Shown: piece after piece, positions 33,639 through 44,496 of the stretch
Layout: each line of letters opens with the position of its first letter
Position numbering within the stretch: the stretch's first letter is position 1
Source of the DNA: Croceibacterium segetis
GTDB lineage: Bacteria > Pseudomonadota > Alphaproteobacteria > Sphingomonadales > Sphingomonadaceae
Direction: 5' to 3'
Length of the DNA stretch: 64,000 bases
NCBI RefSeq assembly: GCF_011320115.1
Contig: NZ_JAANOZ010000005.1
Coordinates: 62,001-126,000 of the forward strand
Notes under the pieces: model-generated
Told to the model about the DNA's origin: nothing
Databases searched by the model: none
Seen by the model: the letters and a program-made list of their open reading frames with translations, nothing else
Made by a program: the position numbers and the translations under genes

Positions 33639-36149
33639 TCAGCCTAGCAGGTGCGCCAGGCCGGCAAACGCGCCGCCCGCGGGCGGCGGACCGCTGTCAC
33701 GTGGTGCGGGTGTGTGATCCTTGCGCGGCGCGCGCCAGCTCCACGACACCGGGGCCGGCGGGCCGAGTGCGCCCTCCTGCAATTTGCGCGGCTCTCCCGG
33801 ACGGAAGCCTGCATCGCGCATCAGCCGCACGAAGTTGTCCGGCGCCAGCCCCATCGACGTCGCGAGCGCTGGGTCAAGCCTGAACGAACGCGCCCCCGCC
33901 GCAGTCCGCGCCTCGTGCGCCACGCGGAAGAGCTTTTCCCCCATGTCGACGCGAATGGCCTGATTTCCCGCCCGCCGATAGCCGGCCGGCAACGCTTTCC
34001 CGCCAGCGATGACCGCGTCCATCGCCGCATGAACCGGCCGGGCGTCGGCGCCGATTTCCTTTAGCAGCGCCCGCGGGCCCGGTTTGAGCAGCGCCGGCAC
34101 GAACACGTCGAGCGCCCCGATGGTGACGCCGAGACGGCGCAGCAGCGGGCGCTTCTCCTTGGGAATGACAGCAAGCCCGGCGCTCTCGCGGGGCACGGTG
34201 CCGGCGCGGTCGACGAGAGTAAGCAGCAGAGCGCGCACTTCCGGCCCGGCCGTCATGTCGAGCGCCGCCACCGCAATCGTACGCAAGGGAGCAAGCGGAG
34301 CCAGGGCCGCATCGAACCACAGCTCGAGCGCCTCGGCCAGCCGCGCGCGGTGGACCGGCTCGAGGACATTGAGTTCCTTGGCCAGCACGAGCCGCGGCCG
34401 CGCGCGCGATTTGCCGCGCTCGAGCGTGGCGACGACCTGCGCGCCGCGCATCACCTTACTACTCCGGATGGTGAGATCGCCGAGCTCGCTCGCCACAAGC
34501 CACTGCGCCTTCTCCGCCAGCAGTCGCGGCATGTGCTTCTCCGCCGCGGCGAGCATCAGCTTGCGCTCCTCGCTGCCGGCGAGCGCGTCGACGACGAAGC
34601 GGAAGCCCTCGAGGTGGCCGATCGGCTCGCCCTCGACGGTGACGTGACCGTGCTCGTCGAGCGCCACACGCAGCAATGCCGAATCCTTGCCCATGGTCTT
34701 CATCAGTATCGAGGTCCGGCGATTGACGAAACGTTCCGTTAGGCGCTGATGCAAGGCGTCGGACAACCGAGCCTCGGCCGCGCGGGCGCGCGCAGCCATC
34801 TCGTCACGCGCGAGCACCCAGTCGGGCCGCTGGCAGATGTAGGCCCAGCTGCGGATCGCCGCGATCCGGCCTTGCAGCGTGTCGATGTCGCCTTGCGTGC
34901 GGTCGAGTTCGGCGATGCGCCCGGCGACATAGTCGGCGCCGAGATAGCCGTCGCGCAAGTCCTGCCACAGCCTCGAAACAAAGCGGGCGTGAGCGTCGGG
35001 CCCGTGCTGGCGGAAGTCGGGCAGCTGGCAGGCTTCCCACAGACGGCGGACCAGCCCGGGCGTCGCGACGCCAGCGACGACCAACGGGTCCTCGGCCAGG
35101 CGCTTGAGCACGGCCAGGTCGATCGCCTCGGGCGCGGGGACCAGCGATTCCACGCCGGGACCGGCCTCTAGGTCGGCAACCAACGCCGCGATGGTGTCGA
35201 ATCGCGGCTCGGCTTCGCGCCAGAACAGGTGGGTCAGCGGCGCGAATCGGTGCTCCTCGATTGCGTAGATTTCTTCCTCGGCGAATTCGGTTTTTCCACC
35301 GCCTTTGCCGCTGCTCAATGTCCCGAAGGTCCCGTCCTGATGGTGGCGGCCCGCACGCCCCGCGATCTGGGCCATCTCCGCCGGGGTCAGTCGTCGCTGC
35401 CGGCGGCCGTCGAACTTGCTGAGCGAGGCAAAGGCGACATGGGTGACGTCAAGGTTCAGCCCCATGCCGATCGCATCGGTGGCGACAATATAGTCGACCT
35501 CGCCCGACTGGAACAATTCGACCTGGCGGTTGCGAGTCTCGGGGCTCAGCGCGCCCATCACCACCGCCGCGCCGCCGCGGAAGCGGCGCAGCATCTCGGC
35601 CATCGCGTAGACCTGCTCGGCCGAGAAGGCGACCAAGGCCGAACGCGGCGGGAGGCGGCTGAGCTTGGTCGATCCAGCGTGGGTCAGCGTCGAGAAGCGC
35701 GGCCGGTCCTCGATCTGCGCGCGCGGCACGAGCGCGCGGACCATCGGCTCGAGGGTCGCCGAACCGAGGAGCATCGTCTCCTCGCGACCACGGGCGTTGA
35801 GCAACCGGTCGGTGAACACGTGCCCGCGCTCGGGATCGGCGGCGAGCTGGGCTTCGTCGAGCGCGACGAACGCGCGGCCCCCGCCGTCGCGCGGCATCGC
35901 CTCGGCGGTGCACAGCAAATAGCGCGCGCCTTCGGGCTCGATCCGCTCCTCGCCCGTGATCAGAGCGACGTGCTTGTCGCCCTTGAGCGCCCGGACCTTG
36001 TCGTAGACTTCGCGCGCCAACAGCCGCAACGGAAAGCCAATCGCGCCGCTCGAATGGCCGCACAGGCGCTCGATCGCCAGGTGGGTCTTGCCGGTGTTGG
36101 TCGGCCCGAGGACCGCGCGCACCCGGCTGTCGGTGTCGTAAGCGCTCAC
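33639..36149 (-). CDS. Suv3/MgpS-like superfamily 2 RNA/DNA helicase
   Basis: An 836-residue SF2 helicase. Motif I is GPTNTGKTH, Ia FPLRLLAREVYDK, motif II VALDEAQLAADPERG (DEAQ), III LGSATLEPM, V VATDAIGMGLNLDV and VI QIAGRAGRH. The C-terminal half (about 400-800) has a Suv3-like helical module and an alphaproteobacterial extension ending in a Pro-rich tail. Mitochondrial SUV3 relatives act in RNA degradation. Start choice: GTG at 36149 gives the conserved N-terminus (VSAYDTDSRVRAVLGP); a TTG at 36212 would add 21 residues. Confidence 0.9.
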   Translation of the reverse strand: MSAYDTDSRVRAVLGPTNTGKTHLAIERLCGHSSGAIGFPLRLLAREVYDKVRALKGDKHVALITGEERIEPEGARYLLCTAEAMPRDGGGRAFVALDEAQLAADPERGHVFTDRLLNARGREETMLLGSATLEPMVRALVPRAQIEDRPRFSTLTHAGSTKLSRLPPRSALVAFSAEQVYAMAEMLRRFRGGAAVVMGALSPETRNRQVELFQSGEVDYIVATDAIGMGLNLDVTHVAFASLSKFDGRRQRRLTPAEMAQIAGRAGRHHQDGTFGTLSSGKGGGKTEFAEEEIYAIEEHRFAPLTHLFWREAEPRFDTIAALVADLEAGPGVESLVPAPEAIDLAVLKRLAEDPLVVAGVATPGLVRRLWEACQLPDFRQHGPDAHARFVSRLWQDLRDGYLGADYVAGRIAELDRTQGDIDTLQGRIAAIRSWAYICQRPDWVLARDEMAARARAAEARLSDALHQRLTERFVNRRTSILMKTMGKDSALLRVALDEHGHVTVEGEPIGHLEGFRFVVDALAGSEERKLMLAAAEKHMPRLLAEKAQWLVASELGDLTIRSSKVMRGAQVVATLERGKSRARPRLVLAKELNVLEPVHRARLAEALELWFDAALAPLAPLRTIAVAALDMTAGPEVRALLLTLVDRAGTVPRESAGLAVIPKEKRPLLRRLGVTIGALDVFVPALLKPGPRALLKEIGADARPVHAAMDAVIAGGKALPAGYRRAGNQAIRVDMGEKLFRVAHEARTAAGARSFRLDPALATSMGLAPDNFVRLMRDAGFRPGEPRKLQEGALGPPAPVSWSWRAPRKDHTPAPRDSGPPPAGGAFAGLAHLLG

Positions 36150-36328
36150 TATTGGGCGAATGTGGCGGCTGCGCGGCCCGCTCGCAACCCTCCGCAACGG
36201 GTTGTCGCACAACGGATTCGTCTCACCGGATTAAGTGGAAATTTACTTTATTCTCGCATCCCTTTCGCTCACGAAACCGGCGGATCGTGCGGCGCCGCGC
36301 CTGCGGCGTGGCGCTTGGGAGGGCCCAG

Positions 36329-37930
36329 TTGTTCAAGGACCGCGCAAGCGACGTATCGCATCACGGCGCCCATGGCGGCGCCGCGGCGCTGTCGCACGCG
36401 CAGATCCTCGGCGATCCGCTACCGGGCAAGACTTTTCGCTTTGCCGCGCTTGCCGAGCGCTACGAGCAATGGCGCCAACGCGCGTCGATGGCTTTGTCCG
36501 AGGTCGAATTTGCCCCCGATCTTGCGCGCGAGATCGGCTCGCGGCGGTGGTTGCGCGGGGCGGCGACGATGGTCGGCTTGACCGCGCTGGCGCTGGCCGG
36601 TTGGCCCGATTTCGCTCCCCTCCGGGCCGCGCCGGCGATGCGCATCGACGAAGCTGCGCGCGACGAATTCCGCAGCCAGATGATCATGCCGCTAGCCCTC
36701 GGCGGCGATAGCGGCAGGCACATGGGCGCGACCCGCGAAGTCGTCCGGCTCAAGGGTGCGCCGGAGCGTCCGCGGCTCGACCTGGTCGCGACGCTCGGCG
36801 TCGGCGACAGCTTCGAGCGCATGCTCCGACGCGCCGGGGTCTCCGACACCGAAGCAGGCCAGATCGCCGGCCTCGTTGCGGGCGCGATGCCGCTCGGCGA
36901 CATCGCGTCAGGTACCCAGATCGATCTCACGCTCGGCAGGCGGCCTTCGGCCGAGGCGGCGCGCCCGCTCGATTCACTCAGCTTCCGCGCGCGCTTCGAT
37001 CTCCAGCTGGCGGTCGAGCGCGTCGGTGGCCGTCTGGCGCTGGAGCCGCATCCGATCACCGTCGACACCACCCCTCTGCGGATTCGCGGTGTCATCGGAA
37101 CCAGCCTCTATCGCTCGGCTCGCGCGGCAGGCGCGCCGGCGAGCGCGGTGCAGGAGTATTTGCGCACGCTCGACGGCGAGATGGACCTCGACAACCTTGC
37201 CGCCGGCGACGAGTTCGACCTGATCGTGGACTACAAGCGCGCCGCCACCGGCGAGACCGAGGCGGGCAAGCTGCTGTATGTCGGGCTGATCCGCGGCGGG
37301 AAACCGCGCAAGCAGCTGATGCGTTGGGGCGCCGACGGCAAGTTCTACGAAGCTTCCGGCGTCGGCGAGACGCGCCAGGGGCTGATGCGCCCAGTCCCCG
37401 GATGGGAGACCTCCGGCTATGGCATGCGTCGGCACCCGGTGCTCGGTTACACCCGGATGCATCGCGGGATCGACTTCCATGCCCCTTACGGCTCGCCGAT
37501 CTATGCGGTTAGCGACGGCACGGTCGAATTCGCCGGGCGTCACGGTGGGCATGGCAATTTCGTCAAGCTCGGCCACGGCGGTGGGCTCGAAACCGGCTAC
37601 GCCCACATGAGCCGAATCGCGGTCACCCCGGGCGAGCGGGTGCGCCGCGGCGAAGTGATCGGCTATGTCGGCTCGACGGGGCTGTCGACCGGCGCGCACC
37701 TGCATTTCGAAGTCTACCGGAACGGGGAGGCGGTCAATCCGGCGACGGTTACTTACGTCAACCGCGCGCAGCTCAGTGGCGCGCAGCTGGCAGCGTTTCG
37801 CAGCACGCTCGCCGAGCTTCAGCGAATCCAGCCCGGCGCGGCGCTAACTCCCCTCACACCCGACCCGATCGCCACCGGCCAGCCGGTCCGTGAAATCGAC
37901 CGCATCGACGCCAAGCAGAAGGTCTCCTGA
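36329..37930 (+). CDS. M23/LytM-family peptidase with N-terminal membrane anchor, TTG start
   Basis: A 533-residue protein with one TM segment at about residues 75-95 (MVGLTALALAGWP) and a LysM/OapA-like middle part (TLGVGDSFERMLRRAGVSDTEAGQIAG). Its C-terminal M23 domain carries the zinc ligands in HRGIDFHAPYG and HLHFEVY. It should cleave peptide cross-links of peptidoglycan (endopeptidase/DD-carboxypeptidase). No ATG fits the conserved N-terminus; TTG at 36329 is preceded by a strong GGGAGGG (36317-36323), so I chose it. Divergent from the helicase gene. Confidence 0.9.
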   Translation: MFKDRASDVSHHGAHGGAAALSHAQILGDPLPGKTFRFAALAERYEQWRQRASMALSEVEFAPDLAREIGSRRWLRGAATMVGLTALALAGWPDFAPLRAAPAMRIDEAARDEFRSQMIMPLALGGDSGRHMGATREVVRLKGAPERPRLDLVATLGVGDSFERMLRRAGVSDTEAGQIAGLVAGAMPLGDIASGTQIDLTLGRRPSAEAARPLDSLSFRARFDLQLAVERVGGRLALEPHPITVDTTPLRIRGVIGTSLYRSARAAGAPASAVQEYLRTLDGEMDLDNLAAGDEFDLIVDYKRAATGETEAGKLLYVGLIRGGKPRKQLMRWGADGKFYEASGVGETRQGLMRPVPGWETSGYGMRRHPVLGYTRMHRGIDFHAPYGSPIYAVSDGTVEFAGRHGGHGNFVKLGHGGGLETGYAHMSRIAVTPGERVRRGEVIGYVGSTGLSTGAHLHFEVYRNGEAVNPATVTYVNRAQLSGAQLAAFRSTLAELQRIQPGAALTPLTPDPIATGQPVREIDRIDAKQKVS

Positions 37931-39525
<1,595 letters not shown>

Positions 39526-39533
<8 letters not shown>

Positions 39534-40104
39534 GTTCCGGGTCGAGACCGAGCGTCTTATCCTGCGCGACTGGCGCGATGAGGATTGGAAGCCCTTCTTT
39601 CGCCACACCAATACCCCTGCGGTGATGCGCTGGCTTGGTGGTCTGCTTGACGAGGAAGCCCAAGCCAAGATTCGCGAGCGGCTTCCGCTCGTTGCCGAGG
39701 AGCACGGCCATTGCTTCTGGGTCGTCGAGCGCAAGCGCGACGGCGGCCATCTCACCGGCGAGCTGCTCGGCTTCTGCGGCCTCAAGCGCGCCAACATGGC
39801 CGGAGGACCGATGGGCGACTTCGAAGTGGGCTGGCGTTTTCGCCAGGAAGCTTGGGGCAAGGGTTACGCGAAGGAGGCCGCAATCGCCTCGATCGATGCC
39901 GGCTTCAACCAGTTCGAAGCGCCGCACATCATTGCGCTGACGATCGCGGAAAACACCGCGAGCTGGGGCCTGATGGAGCGCCTCGGCATGCACCGCCGGC
40001 CCGAACTCGATTTCCGCTGCCCCGATTTCTTGCCCGACCGCGACACGATCGTCTATTCGCTTGCCCGGGCCGAGTGGGAAGCTGCGAGGGCCAAAGCCGC
40101 ATGA
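39526..40104 (+). CDS. GNAT acetyltransferase, RimJ/RimL-like (copy 2)
   Basis: A 192-residue paralogue of its neighbour, with RLILRDWRDEDWKPFFRHTNTPAVMRWLGG, FEVGWRFRQEAWGKGYAKEAAIASIDAGF and ALTIAENTASWGLMERLGMHRR. The two share the RLGM(Q/H)RR(S/P)ELD segment near the C-terminus, so a local duplication is likely. It overlaps the carbonic anhydrase start (ATGA). Confidence 0.87.
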
Positions 40105-40676
40105 CTGCCGCCGAACGCTTTCCATGGGCGACGATCCTGCCGTTCGAGGGCAAGGTGCCGCAAGTCGATGCGACTGCCTTCATCGCCCCCGGCGCGCGGA
40201 TCATCGGCGACGTGACCATCGGGCCGCAGGCGAGCATTTGGTACAACTGCGTGCTGCGCGGCGACATCCACCGGATCGTCGTCGGCGCGCGCTCGAACGT
40301 GCAGGACGGCAGCGTCTTCCATGTCGAAGGACCGCGGCCCGAGACCGACGGCTGCCCGACGATCGTCGGCCAGGACTGCGTGATCGGCCATACGGCGGTG
40401 GTCCACGGCTGCACGCTGGAGGACCGTGCGTTCGTCGGCATGGGTGCGGTGGCGATGGACGATTGCCGGATCGGCGAGGGCGCGATGCTGGCGGCCGGGG
40501 CGCTACTCAGCCCGGGCAAGCAGATTCCGCCCCGCGAGATCTGGATCGGCCGCCCGGCCAAGTTCCTGCGAACCCAGGACGAGGCGCAAGTCGAGAAGAT
40601 CCGCTTCCAGACCGAGCGCTATTGCCGGCTGGCGGAGCGGCACATGGCCATGCTGCGTGGCCAGGCCGAAGGCTGA
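40101..40676 (+). CDS. Gamma-class carbonic anhydrase-like protein
   Basis: A 191-residue left-handed parallel beta-helix protein. The zinc-site histidines appear in RGDIHRIVVG (strand pair), HVEG and VIGHTAVVHGC; hexapeptide-like repeats follow (VGMGAVAMDDCRIGEGAMLAAGALLSPG). It resembles the CaiE/YrdA carbonic anhydrase family. Part of the hemB-GNAT-GNAT operon, overlapping on both sides. Confidence 0.9.
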   Translation: MTAAERFPWATILPFEGKVPQVDATAFIAPGARIIGDVTIGPQASIWYNCVLRGDIHRIVVGARSNVQDGSVFHVEGPRPETDGCPTIVGQDCVIGHTAVVHGCTLEDRAFVGMGAVAMDDCRIGEGAMLAAGALLSPGKQIPPREIWIGRPAKFLRTQDEAQVEKIRFQTERYCRLAERHMAMLRGQAEG

Positions 40677-40941
40677 GTTTCCCGCTGCTGAGGCGATCCG
40701 CGCGCTGGCCGACGATCAAGGACGGCTGGCGGTGCGTGCCACGCCCGGTGCGCGCGTCGAAGCCATCGAGATCAGCGAGGGCGTGCTGTCGGTGAAAGTC
40801 CGCGCCAAGGCCAAGGAGGGCGAGGCCACCGAGGCGGTGCTGGCGCTGCTCGCCCAGGCCCTCGGGGTCGCGACGTCACGACTGCGGTTGTTGCGCGGCG
40901 CAACCGGGCGCGACAAGCTGGTACAGTTGCCGCCTGGCTAG
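40657..40941 (+). CDS. DUF167 (YggU-type) protein
   Basis: A 94-residue DUF167 family protein: LAVRATPGARVEAIEI, LSVKVRAKAKEGEATEAVLALLAQALGVATSRLRLLRGATGRDKLVQL. Function unknown. There is no ATG in frame; GTG at 40657 overlaps the carbonic anhydrase end by 20 bases and is the only initiation codon that retains the fold. Its stop overlaps the convergent ligase stop by four bases (40938-40941). Confidence 0.86.
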   Translation: MARPKAEFPAAEAIRALADDQGRLAVRATPGARVEAIEISEGVLSVKVRAKAKEGEATEAVLALLAQALGVATSRLRLLRGATGRDKLVQLPPG

Positions 40942-42533
40942 TCGCGAATCAGCGCGCGCAGCGCGTCGACCCGGTCGGCCTCCTCGGCCGGCTTGTCCCA
41001 GCGGATGCGGCTAATGCGCGGAAAGCGCATCGCCAGGCCCGACTTGTGGCGCTTGCTGGCGTGGACCGAATCGAAGGCGACCTCGAACACCAGGCTTCGG
41101 TCGGTCTCGCGCACCGGTCCGAAGCGGTTGACGGTGTGGTTGCGGACGTAGCGGTCGATCTGCTTCAGTTCCTCGTCGGTGAAGCCAAAATAGGCCTTGC
41201 CGACCGGCAGCAGCTCGGCGCCGGTGTCGGGATCGCCGTCCCAGCAACCGAAGGTGTAGTCGGAATAGAAGCTCGACCGCTTGCCGTTGCCGCGCTGAGC
41301 ATACATCAGCACGCAGTCGACCAGCAGCGGGTCGCGTTTCCACTTGTACCACAGCCCGGTTCTTCGCCCTGCGACATAAGGACTGTCGCGGCGCTTGAGC
41401 ATCAGTCCTTCGATCGCCTCGTCGCGGGCGCCGGAGCGGATTTCGGCGAGGTGCTCGAAGTGCCTGGCCTCGACCACCGCGGAGATATCGAAGCGTTCGG
41501 AGGGCAGGCGCGGCATCAGCGCCTCGAGACGGGCCCGGCGCGCGTGCCAGGGCAGCTCGCGCAAGTCCTCGCCTTCGATGATCAACACATCATACAGCCG
41601 CACGAACGCCGGATACTCGGAGAGCATCCTGGCGCTCACAGTCTTGCGCCCGAGCCGCTGCTGCAGCGCATTGAAGCTCGCCGCGCCGCCGGCCGCGCCC
41701 CCTTGGTGAGAGCCGCGCACCAGCAGTTCACCGTCGAGCACGGCTGGAAACGTCAGCGCTTCGGCCATTTCCGGGAAGGAGCCGGAAATGTCGTCGCCGG
41801 TGCGCGAATAGAGCCGCGTTTCGCCTCCCGCATGGACCAGCTGCACGCGGATCCCGTCCCACTTCCATTCTGCAACGTAGTCTTCCAAGTCGACGACCAC
41901 ATCGTCGAGCGGGTGTGCCAGCATGAACGGGCGGAAGAGCGGTACGTCGCCCGAATCGGGCGGGGGCGCGCCGTCGGCGGCCCAGGCAAACAGCGGCGCA
42001 TAAGGTGGCTGGAGCCCGTGCCAGTATTCCTCGACATCCTCGACCGCGACTCCGAATGCCTGCGCGAAAGCGGTCTTGGCGAGGCGCGCCGAAACGCCGA
42101 TGCGCATCCCGCCGGTGGAGAGCTTGATCAGTGCGTAGCGGCCCGTCGCATCGAGCCGGTCGAGCAGCTTCGGCAGCTCGGCCATGACCGAGACGCGGGT
42201 CATGCTGGCAAGCGCATCAACGGCTTCGGTCACGCTCGGCGGCGGCGTGACGTCAGCTTGCGGCTCGGGCCAAAGCAGGCTTGCCGTCTCGGCAGTATCG
42301 CCGACGAAATCGCGGCTCAGCACCCACAGCACCGGATCGACGCGCTCCATCATCAGGTTGCGGATCGTGCTCGCCTTGACGGCGGGGAAGCTGAGCCCGT
42401 CGGTCATCGCGGCGAGCGCCCAGCCGCGGTCGGGATCGGGAGTCGTGCGCAAGTACTCGGCGATGAGCCGCAGCTTCTCATTGCGGCTGCGGGTGTAGAC
42501 CAGCGCGTCGACGAGGGCGGCGAATTCCTCCAC
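40938..42533 (-). CDS. ATP-dependent DNA ligase (cisplatin-damage response type)
   Basis: A 531-residue ligase with N-terminal helical DNA-binding domain (residues about 1-180), the adenylation motif EWKWDGIRVQL with the nucleophilic Lys, TRLYSRTGDDIS, EGLMLKRRDSPYVAGRR and the OB-fold domain with WYKWKRDPLLVDCVL. It belongs to the bacterial LigB/LigC-type family encoded with an MBL exonuclease. GTG start, directly abutting the exonuclease stop (TAG-GTG). Likely functions in DNA repair outside replication, which uses an NAD-dependent ligase. Confidence 0.9.
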   Translation of the reverse strand: MEEFAALVDALVYTRSRNEKLRLIAEYLRTTPDPDRGWALAAMTDGLSFPAVKASTIRNLMMERVDPVLWVLSRDFVGDTAETASLLWPEPQADVTPPPSVTEAVDALASMTRVSVMAELPKLLDRLDATGRYALIKLSTGGMRIGVSARLAKTAFAQAFGVAVEDVEEYWHGLQPPYAPLFAWAADGAPPPDSGDVPLFRPFMLAHPLDDVVVDLEDYVAEWKWDGIRVQLVHAGGETRLYSRTGDDISGSFPEMAEALTFPAVLDGELLVRGSHQGGAAGGAASFNALQQRLGRKTVSARMLSEYPAFVRLYDVLIIEGEDLRELPWHARRARLEALMPRLPSERFDISAVVEARHFEHLAEIRSGARDEAIEGLMLKRRDSPYVAGRRTGLWYKWKRDPLLVDCVLMYAQRGNGKRSSFYSDYTFGCWDGDPDTGAELLPVGKAYFGFTDEELKQIDRYVRNHTVNRFGPVRETDRSLVFEVAFDSVHASKRHKSGLAMRFPRISRIRWDKPAEEADRVDALRALIRD

Positions 42534-43538
42534 CTAGTCGTCCTCGTCCTCGTAACCTACCAGCGCCAGGGCCCGCGCGCGGCGCTGGTGGAGCTGGCAC
42601 CAGCGCAGCAGCGCCTCCTCGCGGCCGTGGGTGATCCAGGTCTCGGCCGGGTTCACTTCCTCGATGGTGCGGGTGAGCTCGCCCCAGTCGGCGTGGTCGG
42701 AAATTACCAGCGGCAGCTCGACGTTGCGCTGGCGGGCGCGCTGGCGAACACGCATCCAGCCGCTGGCCATCGCCGTGATCGGATCGGGCAGGCGCCGGCT
42801 CCAGCGGTCGTTGAGCGCGCCGGGCGGACAGACGACGATGGTGCTGCGCAGATCGTCCTTCGAATGATCGGCGACAAGGCGAAGCTCGCCCAGACCGACG
42901 CCGAAGTCCTCGTAGAGCCGGCACATCCGTTCCATCGCACCGTGGAGGTAGATCGGCGCGTGGTGTCCGGCGGCGCGCAATTCAGCGATCAGCCGCTGCG
43001 CCTTACCGAGCGCGTAGGCGCCGACGAGCACGCAGCGATCGGGGTGATCGCTCAGCGCCTTCGTCAGCTTGGCCACCTCCTGCGCGACCGGCGGATGGCA
43101 GAACACCGGCAGGCCGAAGGTCGCCTCGGTGATGAACACGTCGCAGGGCGTGACTTCGAAAGGCGGGCAGGTCGGATCGGCGCGGCGCTTGTAGTCGCCG
43201 GTGACGATGACGCGCTCGCCGGCATGCTCGAGAAGGATCTGTGCCGAACCGAGTACGTGGCCTGCGGGAATGAAGGTCGCGGCGACTCCGCCGGGCAGGC
43301 GGATAGTCTGGCCATATTCGACCGGCGCAGCGCCTTCGCGCGTCTGGTAGCGCAGCTCCATGATCGCCAGCGTCGCCGGGGTGGCGATCGTCTCGCCATG
43401 CCCGCCGCGCGCGTGATCGCCGTGGCCGTGGGTGACCAGCGCCCGCCCCACCGGCCGCGCGGGATCGATCCAGCAATCGGCCGGCGCGAGGTGGATGCCG
43501 TGGGGCTCGGCTCGGATCCAGGAAAAGTCGGCGGGCAT
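42534..43538 (-). CDS. Ligase-associated metallo-beta-lactamase-fold DNA exonuclease
   Basis: A 334-residue beta-CASP/MBL nuclease related to SNM1/Pso2. The metal-binding motif is THGHGDHARGGHG; further signatures are AGHVLGSAQILLEHAGERVIVTGDYKRR, GAYALGKAQRLIAELRAAG, and VISDHADWGELTRTIEEV. I chose Met at 43538 (MPADFSWIRAEPHG) as it matches family N-termini; Met at 43559 or 43574 would add residues. Upstream partner of the ligase. Confidence 0.9.
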   Translation of the reverse strand: MPADFSWIRAEPHGIHLAPADCWIDPARPVGRALVTHGHGDHARGGHGETIATPATLAIMELRYQTREGAAPVEYGQTIRLPGGVAATFIPAGHVLGSAQILLEHAGERVIVTGDYKRRADPTCPPFEVTPCDVFITEATFGLPVFCHPPVAQEVAKLTKALSDHPDRCVLVGAYALGKAQRLIAELRAAGHHAPIYLHGAMERMCRLYEDFGVGLGELRLVADHSKDDLRSTIVVCPPGALNDRWSRRLPDPITAMASGWMRVRQRARQRNVELPLVISDHADWGELTRTIEEVNPAETWITHGREEALLRWCQLHQRRARALALVGYEDEDD

Positions 43539-43595
43539 GGCGCTAGAATGGCGCGCCATCGCGCACAGTTCCACTGCCGGTTGTGTTGCGCGCCT

Positions 43596-44015
43596 TTAGC
43601 GGTCGATGCGCCCGGCGCCGTAGCGGTAGACCAGCTCGCCGCCGAGCCAGCCGCCGAGCCCGAGGACGAGCGCACTCGCGACGCTCATCGCGAGGCTAGC
43701 CGTCGAGGGATCGGCGGCGGCGATGAGGCCATCGCGCCGCAGGTACAGCGCCACCGCGTAGCCGAGCCAGGAGAGCGCCATCGCGCCCATGTGGCGCAGC
43801 GCATGCGGTACGACGGCCTCGTCGAGCTTGGCGAAGTCGTAGAGCCCCGCCGCCATCGCCGGTAACGCGGCGATGAGCCCGGCCGCCATCAGCCAGGCGG
43901 CGAAATAGGGTTCCGTCCAGAGTCCGGCCCAATGCGCGAGGTCGACGATCGTCGCCGTCAGCAGCAGCCCGAGCGGGAAATGCACCAGCGCGGGATGGAT
44001 CGGGTGGGGTTTCAT
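43596..44015 (-). CDS. DUF2231 family membrane protein
   Basis: A 139-residue membrane protein starting with the DUF2231 signature MKPHPIHPALVHFPLGLLLTATIVDLAH, then three more hydrophobic helices (AAWLMAAGLIAALPAMAAGLYDF, MGAMALSWLGYAVALYL, MSVASALVLGLGGWLGGELVY). The two-His N-terminus is thought to bind haem or metals in related cytochrome-like proteins. Paired with the next membrane protein. Confidence 0.85.
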   Translation of the reverse strand: MKPHPIHPALVHFPLGLLLTATIVDLAHWAGLWTEPYFAAWLMAAGLIAALPAMAAGLYDFAKLDEAVVPHALRHMGAMALSWLGYAVALYLRRDGLIAAADPSTASLAMSVASALVLGLGGWLGGELVYRYGAGRIDR

Positions 44016-44025
44016 CGCCCAGGCC

Positions 44026-44379
44026 TCAGAACAGACGGAACGCCCCGCCAGCGAGCAGCAGGAAGCCGATCACCGCCACGCCCGCGTGGATCAGCACGAC
44101 TGGCTTGGGTCCCGGTCGCCCGCGCAAGTGGAACGAGGCGAGGAAGAACCCGCCGAGCGCCGCGATCACCAGCAGGAGCAGGGCCAGGCCGGCGTGTTGC
44201 GGCGCCGTCTCGCCGGCGCCGAAAACCACGATAGCGGTCAGCACCAGCCCTGTCGCGCCGAGCGCTGCGTGGAGTAGCGACAGCGCCCACGGCGCGAGCT
44301 TGCCGCGCAGCACCGAGCTGGCGAGCACCAGCCCGCCAATGGCTCCGATTGCGAAAATTATCACCGCCCACTGCAGCAT
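44026..44379 (-). CDS. Small four-TM membrane protein of unknown function
   Basis: A 117-residue hydrophobic protein with helices at about residues 3-21, 30-50, 62-82 and 92-113 (LQWAVIIFAIGAIGGLVL, PWALSLLHAALGATGLVL, AGLALLLLVIAALGGFFLA, VVLIHAGVAVIGFLLLAG). The His in LLHAALG and IHAGVAV could ligate a cofactor, as in other small cytochrome-like proteins. It precedes the DUF2231 gene by ten bases, so both form a two-gene operon diverging from a SufR-like regulator. Confidence 0.75.
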   Translation of the reverse strand: MLQWAVIIFAIGAIGGLVLASSVLRGKLAPWALSLLHAALGATGLVLTAIVVFGAGETAPQHAGLALLLLVIAALGGFFLASFHLRGRPGPKPVVLIHAGVAVIGFLLLAGGAFRLF

Positions 44380-44451
44380 CGTCTCTCTCCATCGTCGTGT
44401 TGGCCGAGCCGCACGGATGACCCGCCGTTCAATCTTTGTCAATATACAGGA

Positions 44452-44465
44452 TTACAAAGTTGTAA
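44452..44465. promoter_or_regulatory. Palindrome TTACAA-AG-TTGTAA between SufR-like gene and membrane-protein operon
   Basis: A perfect 6-bp inverted repeat with a 2-base spacer lies in the 117-base divergent gap, 31 bases upstream of the regulator's start and 72 bases from the membrane-protein operon start. Its position and symmetry fit an autoregulatory operator. A TTGTCA box at 44437-44442 lies just upstream and could be a -35 element. The SufR consensus CAAC-N6-GTTG is not matched. Confidence 0.55.
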
Positions 44466-44496
44466 AAGGGGTGAGGGACGTTAGGGAACGGGCATC

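Noticed and set aside
40657-40680. Frameshift between gamma-carbonic anhydrase and DUF167
   Set aside because: Both proteins are complete; a GTG start 20 bases inside the preceding gene explains the overlap.
41046-43865. 939-residue plus-strand ORF over the ligase and exonuclease genes
   Set aside because: It is the codon-aligned shadow of two minus-strand genes with intact catalytic motifs; no signal of its own.
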